A DNA stretch of 64,000 nt from Mycobacterium sherrisii (GTDB taxonomy: Bacteria > Actinomycetota > Actinomycetes > Mycobacteriales > Mycobacteriaceae): contig NZ_LQPT01000070.1 in NCBI RefSeq assembly GCF_002102355.1, forward strand, positions 1 through 64,000, in the 5' to 3' direction. Of the stretch, positions 7,883-16,476 are shown one piece after another. The position numbers and the translations under genes are program-made. A model generated the notes under the pieces. The model did not search any database, was not told where the DNA came from, and worked only from the letters and a program-made list of their open reading frames with translations. Numbering within the stretch: position 1 is the first letter of the stretch; the number at the start of each line of letters is the position of its first letter.

Positions 7883-10108
7883 ATGCCGATCGCAATAAAC
7901 CCCGAGCATCAACAGTTGGCCGACTCGGTGCGATCTCTGGTGGCGCGCGTCGCGCCGTCGGAGCTGCTGCACGCGACCCTAGAAACAGCAACAGCGACCC
8001 AGACCCCGATCGAGAACCCGCCGTCGTACTGGCGGCCGGCCGCCGAGCAAGGCTTGCAGGGCGTCCACCTGTCGGAGTCGGTTGGCGGGCAGGGATTTGG
8101 CCTGCTGGAGCTGGCCATCGTGCTGGCCGAGTTCGGCTACGGCGCCGTACCCGGGCCGTTCGTCCCGTCGGCGATCGCCAGTGCCCTCATTGCCGCGCAC
8201 GACCCCACCGCCAAGGTGCTGGCCGAGCTGGCGTCCGGCGCCGCCATCGGCGCCTACGCGCTGGATTCCGGTTTGACCGCCACCCGCAAGGGTGACGTGC
8301 TGGTGATCCGCGGCGAGGTCCGCGCCGTACCCGCCGCGGCGCAGGCATCGGTGCTGGTGCTGCCGGTGGCGATCGACAGCGGTGACGAATGGGTGGTGCT
8401 AGACGCCGACCAGGTCGAAATCGAGCCGGTGCAAAGCCTCGACCCGCTGCGCCCGATCGCGCACGTGCGGGCCGAGGCACTCGAGGTGGGTGACGACGTG
8501 CTGTTGAGCAGGTTGACCATGACCACCGCATACGCGCTGATGTCCACGCTGCTGTCGGCGGAGGCGATCGGGGTGGCGCGTTGGGCGACCGATACCGCCG
8601 CCGAGTACGCCAAGATCCGCGAGCAGTTCGGCCGGCCCATCGGCCAGTTCCAAGCCATCAAGCACAAGTGCGCCGAGATGATCGCCGACACCGAGCGGGC
8701 CACCGCGGCCGTATGGGACGCGGCGCGGTCGCTCGACGAGGCCAGCCAGAACGGTTGGGACGTGGTCGCATCGGGGGTGGAGTTCGCGGCGGCGGTGGCC
8801 GCGACGCTGGCGCCGGCCGCCGCGCAGCGGTGCACCCAGGACTGCATTCAGGTGCACGGCGGCATCGGCTTCACCTGGGAACACGACACCAACGTGTACT
8901 ACCGCCGCGCGCTGATGCTGAACGCCTGCTTCGGCCGCCGCTCGGACTACCCGCAAAAGGTGGTCAATACCGCGACGACCACCGGGATGCGCGCGGTCGA
9001 CATCGACCTGGACCCGGAGACCGAGAAGCTGCGCGACGACATCCGCGAGGAAGTCGCCGCGCTCAAGGCCATGGAGCGCGGGCCACGGGCCGTGGCTCTT
9101 GCCGAGGGCGGCTGGGTGCTGCCGTATCTCCCCAAGCCGTGGGGCCGGGCGTCCAGCCCCGTCGAACAGATCATCATCGCGCAGGAATTCGCCAGCGGCC
9201 GGGTCAAGCGGCCCCAGGTCGGCATCGCCGCCTGGATCATCCCGTCGATCGTGGCGTTCGGCACCGAGGAGCAAAAGCAGCGGTTTTTGCCTCCGACCTT
9301 CCGCGGCGAGATGATCTGGTGTCAGCTGTTTTCCGAGCCGGGCGCCGGATCGGACCTGGCCGGACTCACCACGAAGGCCACCCGGGCCGACGGGGGGTGG
9401 CGCATCACCGGCCAAAAGATATGGACCACCGCCGCGCAATACTCGCAATGGGGCGCCCTGCTGGCCCGCACCGACCCCAACGCTCCGAAGCACAACGGCA
9501 TCACCTACTTCCTGCTGGATATGCGCAGTGCGGGCGTCACGGTCAAGCCGCTGCGTGAGCTCACCGGCAACGCGATGTTCAACACGGTCTACATCGACGA
9601 CGTGTTCGTGCCGGATGAGTGTGTGCTCGGCGAGGTGAACCGGGGCTGGGAGGTCAGCCGCAACACGCTGACCGCCGAACGGGTCTCGATCGGCAGCAGC
9701 GACGCGAATTTCCTAGCGACCCTTCCGCAGTTCGTCGAATTCGTTCGCGACGGTCATCTCGATCCGGTGGCGCAGAACCGGGCGGGCCAGCTGATCGCCG
9801 AGGGCCACGCGGTCAAGTTGCTCAACTTGCGGTCGACGCTGCTCACACTGGCCGGCGGCGCACCGGATCGGGCCATGCCGTCCGCGGCAATCTCGAAGCT
9901 GTTGTCGATGCGCACCGGGCAGGGCTATGCGGAGTTCGCCGTGTCCTCGTTCGGCACCGACGCCGCGATCGGCGATCCCGAGGAACTGCCCGGCAAGTGG
10001 GGCCAGTACCTGCTGGCCAGCCGGGCCACCACGATCTATGGCGGGACATCGGAAGTGCAGCTGAACATCATCGCCGAGCGGCTACTGGGCCTGCCGCGCG
10101 ACCCGTAG
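7883..10108 (+). CDS. fadE6: Acyl-CoA dehydrogenase FadE6, two fused ACAD domains
   Basis: The product is about 741 residues, roughly twice the usual acyl-CoA dehydrogenase length. Residues 1-370 form one ACAD domain (AKIREQFGRPIGQFQAIKH; VHGGIGFTWEHDTN) and residues 385-741 a second (WCQLFSEPGAGSDLAGL; GGWRITGQKIWTT; IYGGTSEVQ). The flavin-binding serine loop SEPGAGSDL is in the second half only. At the position equivalent to the catalytic Glu of medium-chain dehydrogenase (IYEGT) the second half has Gly (IYGGT), and the first half has no such motif, so the base must lie elsewhere. The ATG at 7883 follows GGGAAGG. The name follows Rv0271c by synteny and length. Confidence 0.88.
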   Translation: MPIAINPEHQQLADSVRSLVARVAPSELLHATLETATATQTPIENPPSYWRPAAEQGLQGVHLSESVGGQGFGLLELAIVLAEFGYGAVPGPFVPSAIASALIAAHDPTAKVLAELASGAAIGAYALDSGLTATRKGDVLVIRGEVRAVPAAAQASVLVLPVAIDSGDEWVVLDADQVEIEPVQSLDPLRPIAHVRAEALEVGDDVLLSRLTMTTAYALMSTLLSAEAIGVARWATDTAAEYAKIREQFGRPIGQFQAIKHKCAEMIADTERATAAVWDAARSLDEASQNGWDVVASGVEFAAAVAATLAPAAAQRCTQDCIQVHGGIGFTWEHDTNVYYRRALMLNACFGRRSDYPQKVVNTATTTGMRAVDIDLDPETEKLRDDIREEVAALKAMERGPRAVALAEGGWVLPYLPKPWGRASSPVEQIIIAQEFASGRVKRPQVGIAAWIIPSIVAFGTEEQKQRFLPPTFRGEMIWCQLFSEPGAGSDLAGLTTKATRADGGWRITGQKIWTTAAQYSQWGALLARTDPNAPKHNGITYFLLDMRSAGVTVKPLRELTGNAMFNTVYIDDVFVPDECVLGEVNRGWEVSRNTLTAERVSIGSSDANFLATLPQFVEFVRDGHLDPVAQNRAGQLIAEGHAVKLLNLRSTLLTLAGGAPDRAMPSAAISKLLSMRTGQGYAEFAVSSFGTDAAIGDPEELPGKWGQYLLASRATTIYGGTSEVQLNIIAERLLGLPRDP

Positions 10109-10114
10109 ACAGAT

Positions 10115-10150
10115 CCATGCCGACCCGAGGCCGGTCTCGGGTCGGCATGG
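10115..10150. terminator. Perfect 15-bp hairpin after fadE6
   Basis: CCATGCCGACCCGAG (10115-10129) pairs exactly with CTCGGGTCGGCATGG (10136-10150) around a 6-base loop, 7 bases after the fadE6 stop codon. There is no U-tract, as is common for mycobacterial terminators. Terminator function is inferred from position. Confidence 0.6.
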
Positions 10151-10169
10151 ACGACTTGATTCGGGTGGG

Positions 10170-10213
10170 CCACGCCGGTCTGCGGCCGACTCGGGCACGT
10201 CAGACCGGCGTGG
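10170..10213. terminator. Second hairpin in the fadE6 / Gly-rich gene gap
   Basis: CCACGCCGGTCTG (10170-10182) is an exact reverse complement of CAGACCGGCGTGG (10201-10213), with an 18-base loop, followed on the + strand by TTTCCCC. Together with the preceding hairpin it separates fadE6 from the convergent secreted-protein gene and may act in both directions. Confidence 0.5.
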
Positions 10214-10287
10214 TTTCCCCCCAATGCGGATCGGCCGACCTATAACTCTGGCAGGACGAGGCCGGCCGACCGCACGCTCGAGGCGGC

Positions 10288-10662
10288 TCACCACCAGGGG
10301 CGCCACCCGTGGCCCCAGCCACCGTGGCCGGCCCAACCGTGGCCCCAGCCGTGACCCCAGCCGTGACCCCAGCCGCCATGACCCCAGCCACCGCCGCGGC
10401 CCCAGCCGCCATGGCCCCAACCATGGCCACCCCAGCCGTGGCCGCCGGGCCGCTCCGGAAGCAAGCCGGGCCCCGGGCCCAGCGGTAAGCCGCCGTGCGG
10501 TCCGACAGCTTCGAAAGTCGTGGCGGGAGCGGGCGCCGGTGCGGCCTGCGCCACCGGGACACCGCCGAACAGCATCGCTCCGGCTATCGCACCGGCGCCG
10601 ACCGCCCCAGCGGCCGCGCCTCGCATCGATCGCAGTGACATCGTCGATCGCAGTGACATCAT
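10288..10662 (-). CDS. Secreted Gly/His/Trp-repeat protein
   Basis: The product is 124 residues. An N-terminal export signal has Arg residues, a hydrophobic stretch (AAAGAVGAGAIAGAMLFGG) and a likely cleavage after VAQA, at about residue 41. The mature part starts Ala/Pro-rich and ends in tandem GHGWGHGGWG-type repeats with a WRPWW terminus. The ATG at 10660-10662 follows AAGGAG. The signal region contains an internal duplication (MSLRST then MSLRSM), caused by an 18-base tandem DNA repeat. I recognise no family. The His/Trp-rich glycine repeats could bind metal or pack against surface polymers; that is inference. It is read away from the AT-rich TACTGA region. Confidence 0.7.
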   Translation of the reverse strand: MMSLRSTMSLRSMRGAAAGAVGAGAIAGAMLFGGVPVAQAAPAPAPATTFEAVGPHGGLPLGPGPGLLPERPGGHGWGGHGWGHGGWGRGGGWGHGGWGHGWGHGWGHGWAGHGGWGHGWRPWW

Positions 10663-11263
10663 TGTGGTGAGCTCCTTCCGAGACCTCAGTTCCCCGACAT
10701 CTCGAACGCTACGCATAAATTGCTAGGCAAACAATGGGAATAGCAATATTTCTCGCTGTGAATTCCTTGACAGTCTCTGTTTTTCTGGGTTTCCTGAATT
10801 CCGTTAATCAGTATTGGATAATTTCTTTTGCGATATTCCTGAATTACACAATTCAGGAGCGTCGCGGTTACTGAGGTCAGTATCGGCGTAGCCAGTGATA
10901 TGCCGAGCTTACCGGACCTGTACTGATGTACTGAGCTCAGTATCGTGCCTTCTCAGTAAATGGCTACTGGAGTTGATTCATCGAATTTATTATTGTTGAC
11001 CCCGGCCACGATAATGGATTGAGACGGCGTGTCAAGACCTCGAATTGATTTTAACCGGGACCCGCCTGACAGTTTGCGACATACTCGTGCAGCTAATTTA
11101 GGGAATTTCCAGGTCACCGCGCCGTGACGGTCCCGTCGCGCGCGGTAAAACCCGCTCTCCCCGCGACGCGACTTACGCTGGCGTCAGTGAGACAATCAGT
11201 AGACAACGCGCCACGGAAGCACTGATCTACTGATTGGCGCCCCCACGGGAGGACGGTCGCCCA
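10663..11263. repeat. AT-rich intergenic region with nine TACTGA/TCAGTA hexamers
   Basis: This gene-free stretch is clearly more AT-rich than its surroundings, especially 10730-10860. It contains the hexamer TACTGA or its complement TCAGTA at 10808, 10869, 10877, 10921, 10929, 10937, 10953, 11196 and 11228. Two pairs form 14-base palindromes: TACTGAGGTCAGTA (10869-10882, imperfect centre) and TACTGAGCTCAGTA (10929-10942, perfect), exactly 60 bases apart. A third pair sits in CAATCAGTAG (11193-11202) and CTACTGATTG (11227-11236). A separate inverted repeat, CCTGAATT-ACAC-AATTCAGG, is at 10838-10857. About 0.2 hexamers would be expected by chance in this length. It lies between two divergent genes and probably carries both promoters. 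Confidence 0.75.
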
Positions 11264-11650
11264 GTGAGCTTCAACCCCGGCCACATCGGGCCCAGCGCCG
11301 GAACATTCCGCGCGCGGGTATCTGCCTCGACGCCCCCGGGAGATGCGGCACCAACCGAGCGCATCACGGGTTTCCGCCAGCTCCGCCCCCAGCGCCTGGT
11401 CGACGACGCGGCAGACCCGCGCTCACGCAAGGCCGATCCGTCATCCCCGCGGATCCAGCGCACCCGTCGCACCGTCGACCTGCCGGCCACTACCCACCGT
11501 GCCCTCGACATCTGGCAGCGCGAGGCCGCCGACCGGCTCGGCGTGGCCCGCGTCACCGGTCAGGAGGTACTCACCGCGCTGATCGACCAGCTGTTGGCCG
11601 ATCCCAAGCTCTCGGATCAGATCATCCGGGCCATTCAAGACCGCCGTTAG
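11264..11650 (+). CDS. Small DNA-binding protein, ribbon-helix-helix-like C-terminus
   Basis: The product is 128 residues. The first 65 are disordered in appearance (Pro, Ser, Arg, Asp). The last 60 read as a strand TRRTVDLPA followed by helices (THRALDIWQREAADRL; TGQEVLTALIDQLLADP; LSDQIIRAIQDR). This resembles ribbon-helix-helix proteins and the small ParB-type centromere-binding proteins of actinobacterial plasmids. The GTG at 11264 follows GGGAGGA (11247-11253). No ParA gene is nearby. The upstream region carries a dense TACTGA array that is the obvious candidate binding site. It converges with fadD2, whose stop is 6 bases away. The family assignment is by eye and tentative. Confidence 0.6.
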   Translation: MSFNPGHIGPSAGTFRARVSASTPPGDAAPTERITGFRQLRPQRLVDDAADPRSRKADPSSPRIQRTRRTVDLPATTHRALDIWQREAADRLGVARVTGQEVLTALIDQLLADPKLSDQIIRAIQDRR

Positions 11651-11656
11651 TGCCCG

Positions 11657-13336
11657 CTAGTCGATCTGCATCTCGCGCAGCTCGCGCTTGAGGATCTTGC
11701 CCGTCGGGTTACGCGGCAGCTCGTCGAGGAAGATCACTTCCCGCGGCACCTTGTACCGGGCCAAGTGGTCACGCACGTATCCCTTGATGGTGTCCTCGTC
11801 CAGATCGGCGTCGCCCTTCTTGACGACGAACGCACGCAACCGGTGACCCCACTCCTTGTCCTCCACACCGATCGCGGTCGCCTCCACAACGTCGGGGTGG
11901 CCGCTGATTAGGTCTTCGACCTCGGCGGGGAAGACGTTCTCGCCGCCGGAGACGATCATCTCGTCGTCACGCCCACTGACGTAGAGCAGCCCGTGCTCGT
12001 CGAAATAGCCGACGTCGCCCGACGACATCAGGCCGTCGATGATCTGCTTGTGGCCACCGCCGGTGTAGCCCTCGAACGGGAAGGCGTTGCCGACGAAGAT
12101 GCGCCCCACCTCACCCTGCGGCAACTCGTTGCCGTTGTCGTCGAGGATCTTGACCTTCACGCCCTTGACGACCGGTCCGACCGTCGCCGCGTCTTTCTGC
12201 AGGTCCTCGGGCCGGGCAATGGTGGCGAAGGCAATCTCCGTCGAGCCGTACATGTTGTAGATGACGGGGCCGATGTCCTTCAGCGCGCGGGTGGCCAGTT
12301 CGGCGCCCAGCTGCGACCCGGACACAAAAATGATCTTCAGGCTGGACAGATCGGGCTTGGAGTCCATCTTCTCGATGGTGTCGAGGATGCGCGACAGCAT
12401 CACCGGGACCACGACCATCGCCGTCACCTTGTGCTTTTCGATGTCCTCGAGCACCAGGGGCGGCTTGAACTTGCGCCGCAGCACCAGCGTCGAGCCCAAA
12501 AACATCGCGATCGTGGCATGCAGATAACCCAGCGCGTGGAACATCGGTGCCGGCAGCGAGGTGACCTCGTTCGCCTTGAACGGAACGTGCGACAAGATCC
12601 CGCCGACCGGCGCCAACGTGGGCGGGGTGCTGCGGTTGGCGCCCTTCGGGGTGCCGGTGGTGCCGCTGGTCAGGATGATGATCGACGCATGCTTGGTGGC
12701 CTTGGGAGCCGGCTCCTTGCTGCTGCGCTTGATCAGGTCGGCAAGCGTCTCGTCGGTGCTGCCCGATGGCTCGTCGCTGTCCGGGTTGACACCCAGCGCC
12801 CGCAACTTGCCCAGGTCCGGCTCGGCTTTGCTGACGGCCTTGGTGTACTCGTCGTCATAGATGATCACCTTGGCGCCCTCGCGCTCGGAGACCTCGTTGA
12901 TCTGCGGTCCGGAAAATTCGCTGTTGAGCAGGATGATGCGGGCGCCGACGCGGGCGGCGCCATAGTTGGCGATCAAGAACCAGCGGTGGTTGCGCGCCAG
13001 GATCGCCACGCCGTCGCCGCCCTTGACGCCCCGTTCGAGTAACCCGTTCGCCACCGCGTGGGCCGCCTCGTCGAGCTCGCGGTAGCTGAACTCGCCCTCC
13101 TCGTCGATGCACGCGGCGCGGTCCGGGTGGCGGCGGGCATTGAGCGCCGGAAGCATGCCGAACTCGCCCCATTTGACGATGTCGGAGGCCAGCGCGGCGT
13201 AATTTTGTGGCGGTTCTAGCCGGAACGCTCCTGCTTCGAAAATCTTGCGCACGTAGTGCAACTCGGCCGAGCCGCGTTCCACGTACTGCTGGAGCTTGGC
13301 AACGGCTTGCCCGGGAAGGCCAGGAAGGTTAGGCAT
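11657..13336 (-). CDS. fadD2: Fatty-acyl-CoA ligase FadD2
   Basis: The product is 559 residues (Rv0270 is about 560). ANL-superfamily motifs are all present: phosphate loop LTSGTTGTPKGANR at about residue 225, YGSTEIA (A5) near 360, SGRDDEMIVSGGENVFPAEVE (hinge and A8; SGRDDEMIVSGGENV) near 450, and the catalytic lysine region RNPTGKILKREL at the C-terminus. The enzyme activates fatty acids to acyl-CoA through acyl-adenylates. The ATG at 13334-13336 starts MPNLPG. It is divergent from the polymerase gene (57 bases apart), so they share a short promoter region. Confidence 0.9.
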   Translation of the reverse strand: MPNLPGLPGQAVAKLQQYVERGSAELHYVRKIFEAGAFRLEPPQNYAALASDIVKWGEFGMLPALNARRHPDRAACIDEEGEFSYRELDEAAHAVANGLLERGVKGGDGVAILARNHRWFLIANYGAARVGARIILLNSEFSGPQINEVSEREGAKVIIYDDEYTKAVSKAEPDLGKLRALGVNPDSDEPSGSTDETLADLIKRSSKEPAPKATKHASIIILTSGTTGTPKGANRSTPPTLAPVGGILSHVPFKANEVTSLPAPMFHALGYLHATIAMFLGSTLVLRRKFKPPLVLEDIEKHKVTAMVVVPVMLSRILDTIEKMDSKPDLSSLKIIFVSGSQLGAELATRALKDIGPVIYNMYGSTEIAFATIARPEDLQKDAATVGPVVKGVKVKILDDNGNELPQGEVGRIFVGNAFPFEGYTGGGHKQIIDGLMSSGDVGYFDEHGLLYVSGRDDEMIVSGGENVFPAEVEDLISGHPDVVEATAIGVEDKEWGHRLRAFVVKKGDADLDEDTIKGYVRDHLARYKVPREVIFLDELPRNPTGKILKRELREMQID

Positions 13337-13393
13337 AGCCTCACCCTATGTGACGCGGGTCGCAACGAGGCCAGAAAATCTTCCAGAATTACG

Positions 13394-14635
13394 ATGGATC
13401 CCATGACCGGCCCGGTGTCATTGGAGGTTGCCGGACACGACGTCACGATCACCCACCCGGACCGGGTGGTGTTCGACGCTCATGATGGGACCGGTCCATT
13501 CACCAAGCTGGATCTGGTGCACTACTACCTCGCGGTGGCCGAGGGAGCGTTGCGCGGGGTCGCAGGCCGGCCCATGATCCTGAAACGCTTCGTCAAGGGC
13601 ATCGCGGTCGAGGCGGTGTTCCAGAAGCGGGCGCCGGCAAACCGGCCGGACTGGGTTGACGTCGCCGAACTGCACTACGCGCGCGGCACCTCGGCGGCGG
13701 AAGCCGTCATCCACGACGCCGCCGGACTCGCCTGGGCGATCAACTTAGGGTGCGTGGACCTCAACCCGCATCCCGTGCTCGCCAGCGACCTCGACCATCC
13801 CGACGAACTGCGGGTGGATCTGGACCCGATGCCCGGGGTCGAATGGCAACGAATCGTCGAGGTGGCCCAGGTGGCCCGCGAGGTGCTCGAGGACTACGGC
13901 CTGGTGGCTTGGCCGAAGACGTCCGGCTCCCGGGGGTTTCACATCTACGCCCGGATCACGCCGCGCTGGGAATTCCGTCAGGTCCGGCTGGCGGCCCAGA
14001 CAGTGGCGCGCGAGGTGGAGCGGCGCGCGCCCGACGCGGCGCCCAGCCGCTGGTGGAAGGAAGAACGCGAGGGCGTGTTCGTCGACTTCAATCAGAACGC
14101 CAAGGACCGCACGGTCGCATCGGCCTACTCGGTGCGGGCCACTCCGGATGCTCGGGTCTCCACGCCGCTGCACTGGGACGAGGTCGCCGACTGCCGGCCG
14201 GAGGCGTTCACGATCGCCACCGTGCCGGATCGGTTCCCCGCGATCGGCGACCCGTGGGAGGGGATCGACGACGCGGCGGGGGAGCTGGACCGCCTGCTGA
14301 TGCTGGCCGAGGAGCTCGGCCCGCCCGAGAAGGCACCGCGGGGCGCGGGGAAGCACGCCGACGGCAGGCGGCAGTCGTCCAAGCCGCTGATCGAGATCGC
14401 CCGGACCAAGACCAAAGACGAGGCGATGGCCGCGCTGGACACCTGGCGGGCTCGCCATCCCGCCGCGTCCGAGCGGTTGTGGCCGGCCGACGTGCTGGTC
14501 GACGGGATGCGTGGGCCGAGCTCGATCTGGTACCGGATCCGGATCAACCTGCAGCACGTGCCGGTCGGCCAGCGCCCCGCGCAGGAGGAGCTGATCGCCG
14601 ACTACAGCCCGTGGGAGAAACCTCAGCAGCGGTAG
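13394..14635 (+). CDS. Stand-alone LigD-type primase-polymerase (Rv0269c/PolD2-like)
   Basis: The product is about 413 residues. It is a LigD polymerase (archaeo-eukaryotic primase) domain without ligase or nuclease domains. Motifs: RVDLDPMPG (paired metal-binding aspartates), WPKTSGSRGFHIYARI (SGSRGFHIYARI, nucleotide-binding), and VFVDFNQNAKDRTVASAYSVR (VFVDFNQNAKDRT). An N-terminal HPDRVVF block and a C-terminal helical extension of about 90 residues follow the family layout. M. smegmatis PolD1 and PolD2 are biochemically characterised homologues that add ribo- or deoxynucleotides in gap filling. The ATG at 13394 was chosen; an ATG at 13403 is also possible. An open frame extends upstream to 13256, but that part is antisense to fadD2. 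Confidence 0.85.
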   Translation: MDPMTGPVSLEVAGHDVTITHPDRVVFDAHDGTGPFTKLDLVHYYLAVAEGALRGVAGRPMILKRFVKGIAVEAVFQKRAPANRPDWVDVAELHYARGTSAAEAVIHDAAGLAWAINLGCVDLNPHPVLASDLDHPDELRVDLDPMPGVEWQRIVEVAQVAREVLEDYGLVAWPKTSGSRGFHIYARITPRWEFRQVRLAAQTVAREVERRAPDAAPSRWWKEEREGVFVDFNQNAKDRTVASAYSVRATPDARVSTPLHWDEVADCRPEAFTIATVPDRFPAIGDPWEGIDDAAGELDRLLMLAEELGPPEKAPRGAGKHADGRRQSSKPLIEIARTKTKDEAMAALDTWRARHPAASERLWPADVLVDGMRGPSSIWYRIRINLQHVPVGQRPAQEELIADYSPWEKPQQR

Positions 14636-14704
14636 CGGCCCGGCGGAGCACCGGAATGGCACGGTCGCTGCAGGTCAGCGTCGCGGACGCGATACTCTCA
14701 CGCG

Positions 14705-15703
14705 ATGCGACAGGGATGGAATCGGCGGGGGTTCCTGCAGCTCGCCGCTGCCGCCGCCGCAGCCGGGGTGGCGGGTCCCCTAGCGGGGTGCTCGTCGCCC
14801 AAGCAGACGTCGAACTCCCCGAGTTCCGAAGGCGTGACGATCACCCATTTGTTCGGCAAGACCGTGATCAAAGCGCCGCCCAAGCGAGTGGTCAGCGCCG
14901 GCTTCACCGAGCAAGACGACTTGCTCGCGGTCGGCGTCGTGCCGGTCGCGGTGACCAACTGGTTCGGTGACCAGCCGTTCGGTGTGTGGCCCTGGGCCCA
15001 GGCCAAACTCGGTGGGGCGCAGCCGGTGATGTTGAACCTGGACAACGGAATTCCGGTCGATCAGATCGCCAGTCTCAAGCCGGACCTGATCGTGGCCATC
15101 AACGCCGGCGTCGATGCCGACACCTACCAGAAGCTGTCCGAGATCGCCCCCACGATCGCCCAGTCCGGCGGCGACGCCTTCTTCGAGCCGTGGAAAGACC
15201 AGGCCACCGCGATCGGCACCGCGGTGTTTGCGGCCGACCAGATGAAAACGCTCATCGACGGCGTCGACAAGCAATTCGCCGCCGTCGCGCAGAACCACCC
15301 GCAGTGGCAAACCAAGAAGGCACTGTTGTTGCAGGGCAGCCTGTTTCAGGGCTCGGTGGTGGCAACCGCGGCGGGCTGGCAGACCGACTTCTTGAACCAG
15401 ATGGGATTGGTCATCGCCGACAGCATCAAGCCCTTCGTCACCGGTCACCGCGCCGTCATCCCGCGCGATCAGACCAAAGCGGTACTCGACTCCGCCGACG
15501 TGCTCATCTGGACGACCGAGAATCCGGACCAGCAGAAGGCGCTGCTCGCCGACCCCGAGATTGCGGGATCGCAGGCGACCGCACAGAACCGGCACGTCTT
15601 CACCACCAAGGACCAGGCCGGTGCGATCGCGTTCGCCTCGGTGCTGAGCTACCCGGTCGTCGCCGATCAGCTGCCGCCACAAATCGGCAAAATCCTGGGT
15701 TAG
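14705..15703 (+). CDS. fecB2: Iron-siderophore substrate-binding lipoprotein FecB2
   Basis: The product is 332 residues. The N-terminus has a twin-arginine-like NRRGFLQL followed by a hydrophobic stretch and a lipobox LAGC (Cys at about 28), so the mature protein is a lipid-anchored cell-envelope protein. The remainder is a type III periplasmic binding fold: PPKRVVSAGFTEQDDLLAVGV, IASLKPDLIVAINAG, LSEIAPTIAQSG and the C-terminal ADQLPPQIGKIL. This matches Rv0265c (FecB2) by position. The transport permease and ATPase genes are not adjacent. No IdeR-type iron box is visible in the 69 bases upstream. Confidence 0.87.
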   Translation: MRQGWNRRGFLQLAAAAAAAGVAGPLAGCSSPKQTSNSPSSEGVTITHLFGKTVIKAPPKRVVSAGFTEQDDLLAVGVVPVAVTNWFGDQPFGVWPWAQAKLGGAQPVMLNLDNGIPVDQIASLKPDLIVAINAGVDADTYQKLSEIAPTIAQSGGDAFFEPWKDQATAIGTAVFAADQMKTLIDGVDKQFAAVAQNHPQWQTKKALLLQGSLFQGSVVATAAGWQTDFLNQMGLVIADSIKPFVTGHRAVIPRDQTKAVLDSADVLIWTTENPDQQKALLADPEIAGSQATAQNRHVFTTKDQAGAIAFASVLSYPVVADQLPPQIGKILG

Positions 15704-15803
15704 CGCCCGCTCTTTGAGTGTTCGGTAAGGCACCTCTGGCAGTGCTCGAAAATCCCGCTCCGCCCCCTTTCGGCTGCCCCGATGCCGAAGTTACCGTCGG
15801 GTA

Positions 15804-16466
15804 ATGAGCGTGACGGATCTTCCCACCGAGCCGCCGGCCGAACTTGACGGCCACGTCGTTCTCGATTACGGCGACCAGGCGCTGCTGGTCGAATGTGGCA
15901 GCACCGCCGAGGTATTGGCATGGGCCGACGCGCTGCGCGCGGCGGCGCTGCCCGGAGTGCTCGACATCGTCCCGGCCGCCCGCACGGTGCTGGTCAAACT
16001 GGACGGTCCGCGCTACCAGGGCGTCGTCCGCCACCGGCTACGCAAACTCCGCGTCGTCCCGGAGACGCCGACTTCCGGGCCGCGCCGTGCCGACGTCGTG
16101 ATCGACGTCGTGTATGACGGTCCGGACCTCGCCGAAGTCGCCGCCCTCACCGGGCTGACCACCGCACAGGTCATCAACGCCCACACCGCAACGTTGTGGC
16201 GGGTCGGATTCACCGGTTTCGCACCGGGTTTCGCCTACCTGGTCGACGGCGACGCGCGGCTGCAAGTGCCACGCCGCTCCGAACCGCGGACCTCGGTGCC
16301 CGCCGGAGCGGTTGCCCTGGCCGGCGAGTTCAGCGCGATATATCCGCGCCAATCCCCCGGCGGCTGGCGACTGATCGGTCGCACCGACGCGGTTCTGTGG
16401 GATCTGCAGCGACCCGATCCCGCCTTGCTGACGCGCGGCATGTGGGTTCAATTCCGGGCCGCGTAG
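15804..16466 (+). CDS. pxpB: 5-oxoprolinase subunit PxpB
   Basis: The product is 220 residues of the KipI/PxpB (carboxyltransferase domain subdomain C-D) family: ALLVEFxx-like ALLVECGS near the N-terminus, [14 protein letters not shown], and the conserved [16 protein letters not shown] and [17 protein letters not shown] blocks. With PxpC and PxpA it hydrolyses 5-oxoproline to glutamate using ATP. The start ATG at 15804 overlaps a TTAC-N6-GTAA element (15791-15804). PxpC follows after 10 bases. No PxpA gene is seen nearby. Confidence 0.88.
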   Translation: MSVTDLPTEPPAELDGHVVLDYGDQALLVECGSTAEVLAWADALRAAALPGVLDIVPAARTVLVKLDGPRYQGVVRHRLRKLRVVPETPTSGPRRADVVIDVVYDGPDLAEVAALTGLTTAQVINAHTATLWRVGFTGFAPGFAYLVDGDARLQVPRRSEPRTSVPAGAVALAGEFSAIYPRQSPGGWRLIGRTDAVLWDLQRPDPALLTRGMWVQFRAA

Positions 16467-16476
16467 CGGAGGACAC

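Noticed and set aside
13318-13345. IdeR-like iron box at the fadD2 start (GGTTAGGC with GCCTCACC)
   Set aside because: Symmetry is broken relative to the IdeR consensus, and half of it is the start of the coding sequence.
13256-13393. Longer N-terminus for the LigD-type polymerase
   Set aside because: This part is antisense to the conserved start of fadD2 and has no family resemblance.
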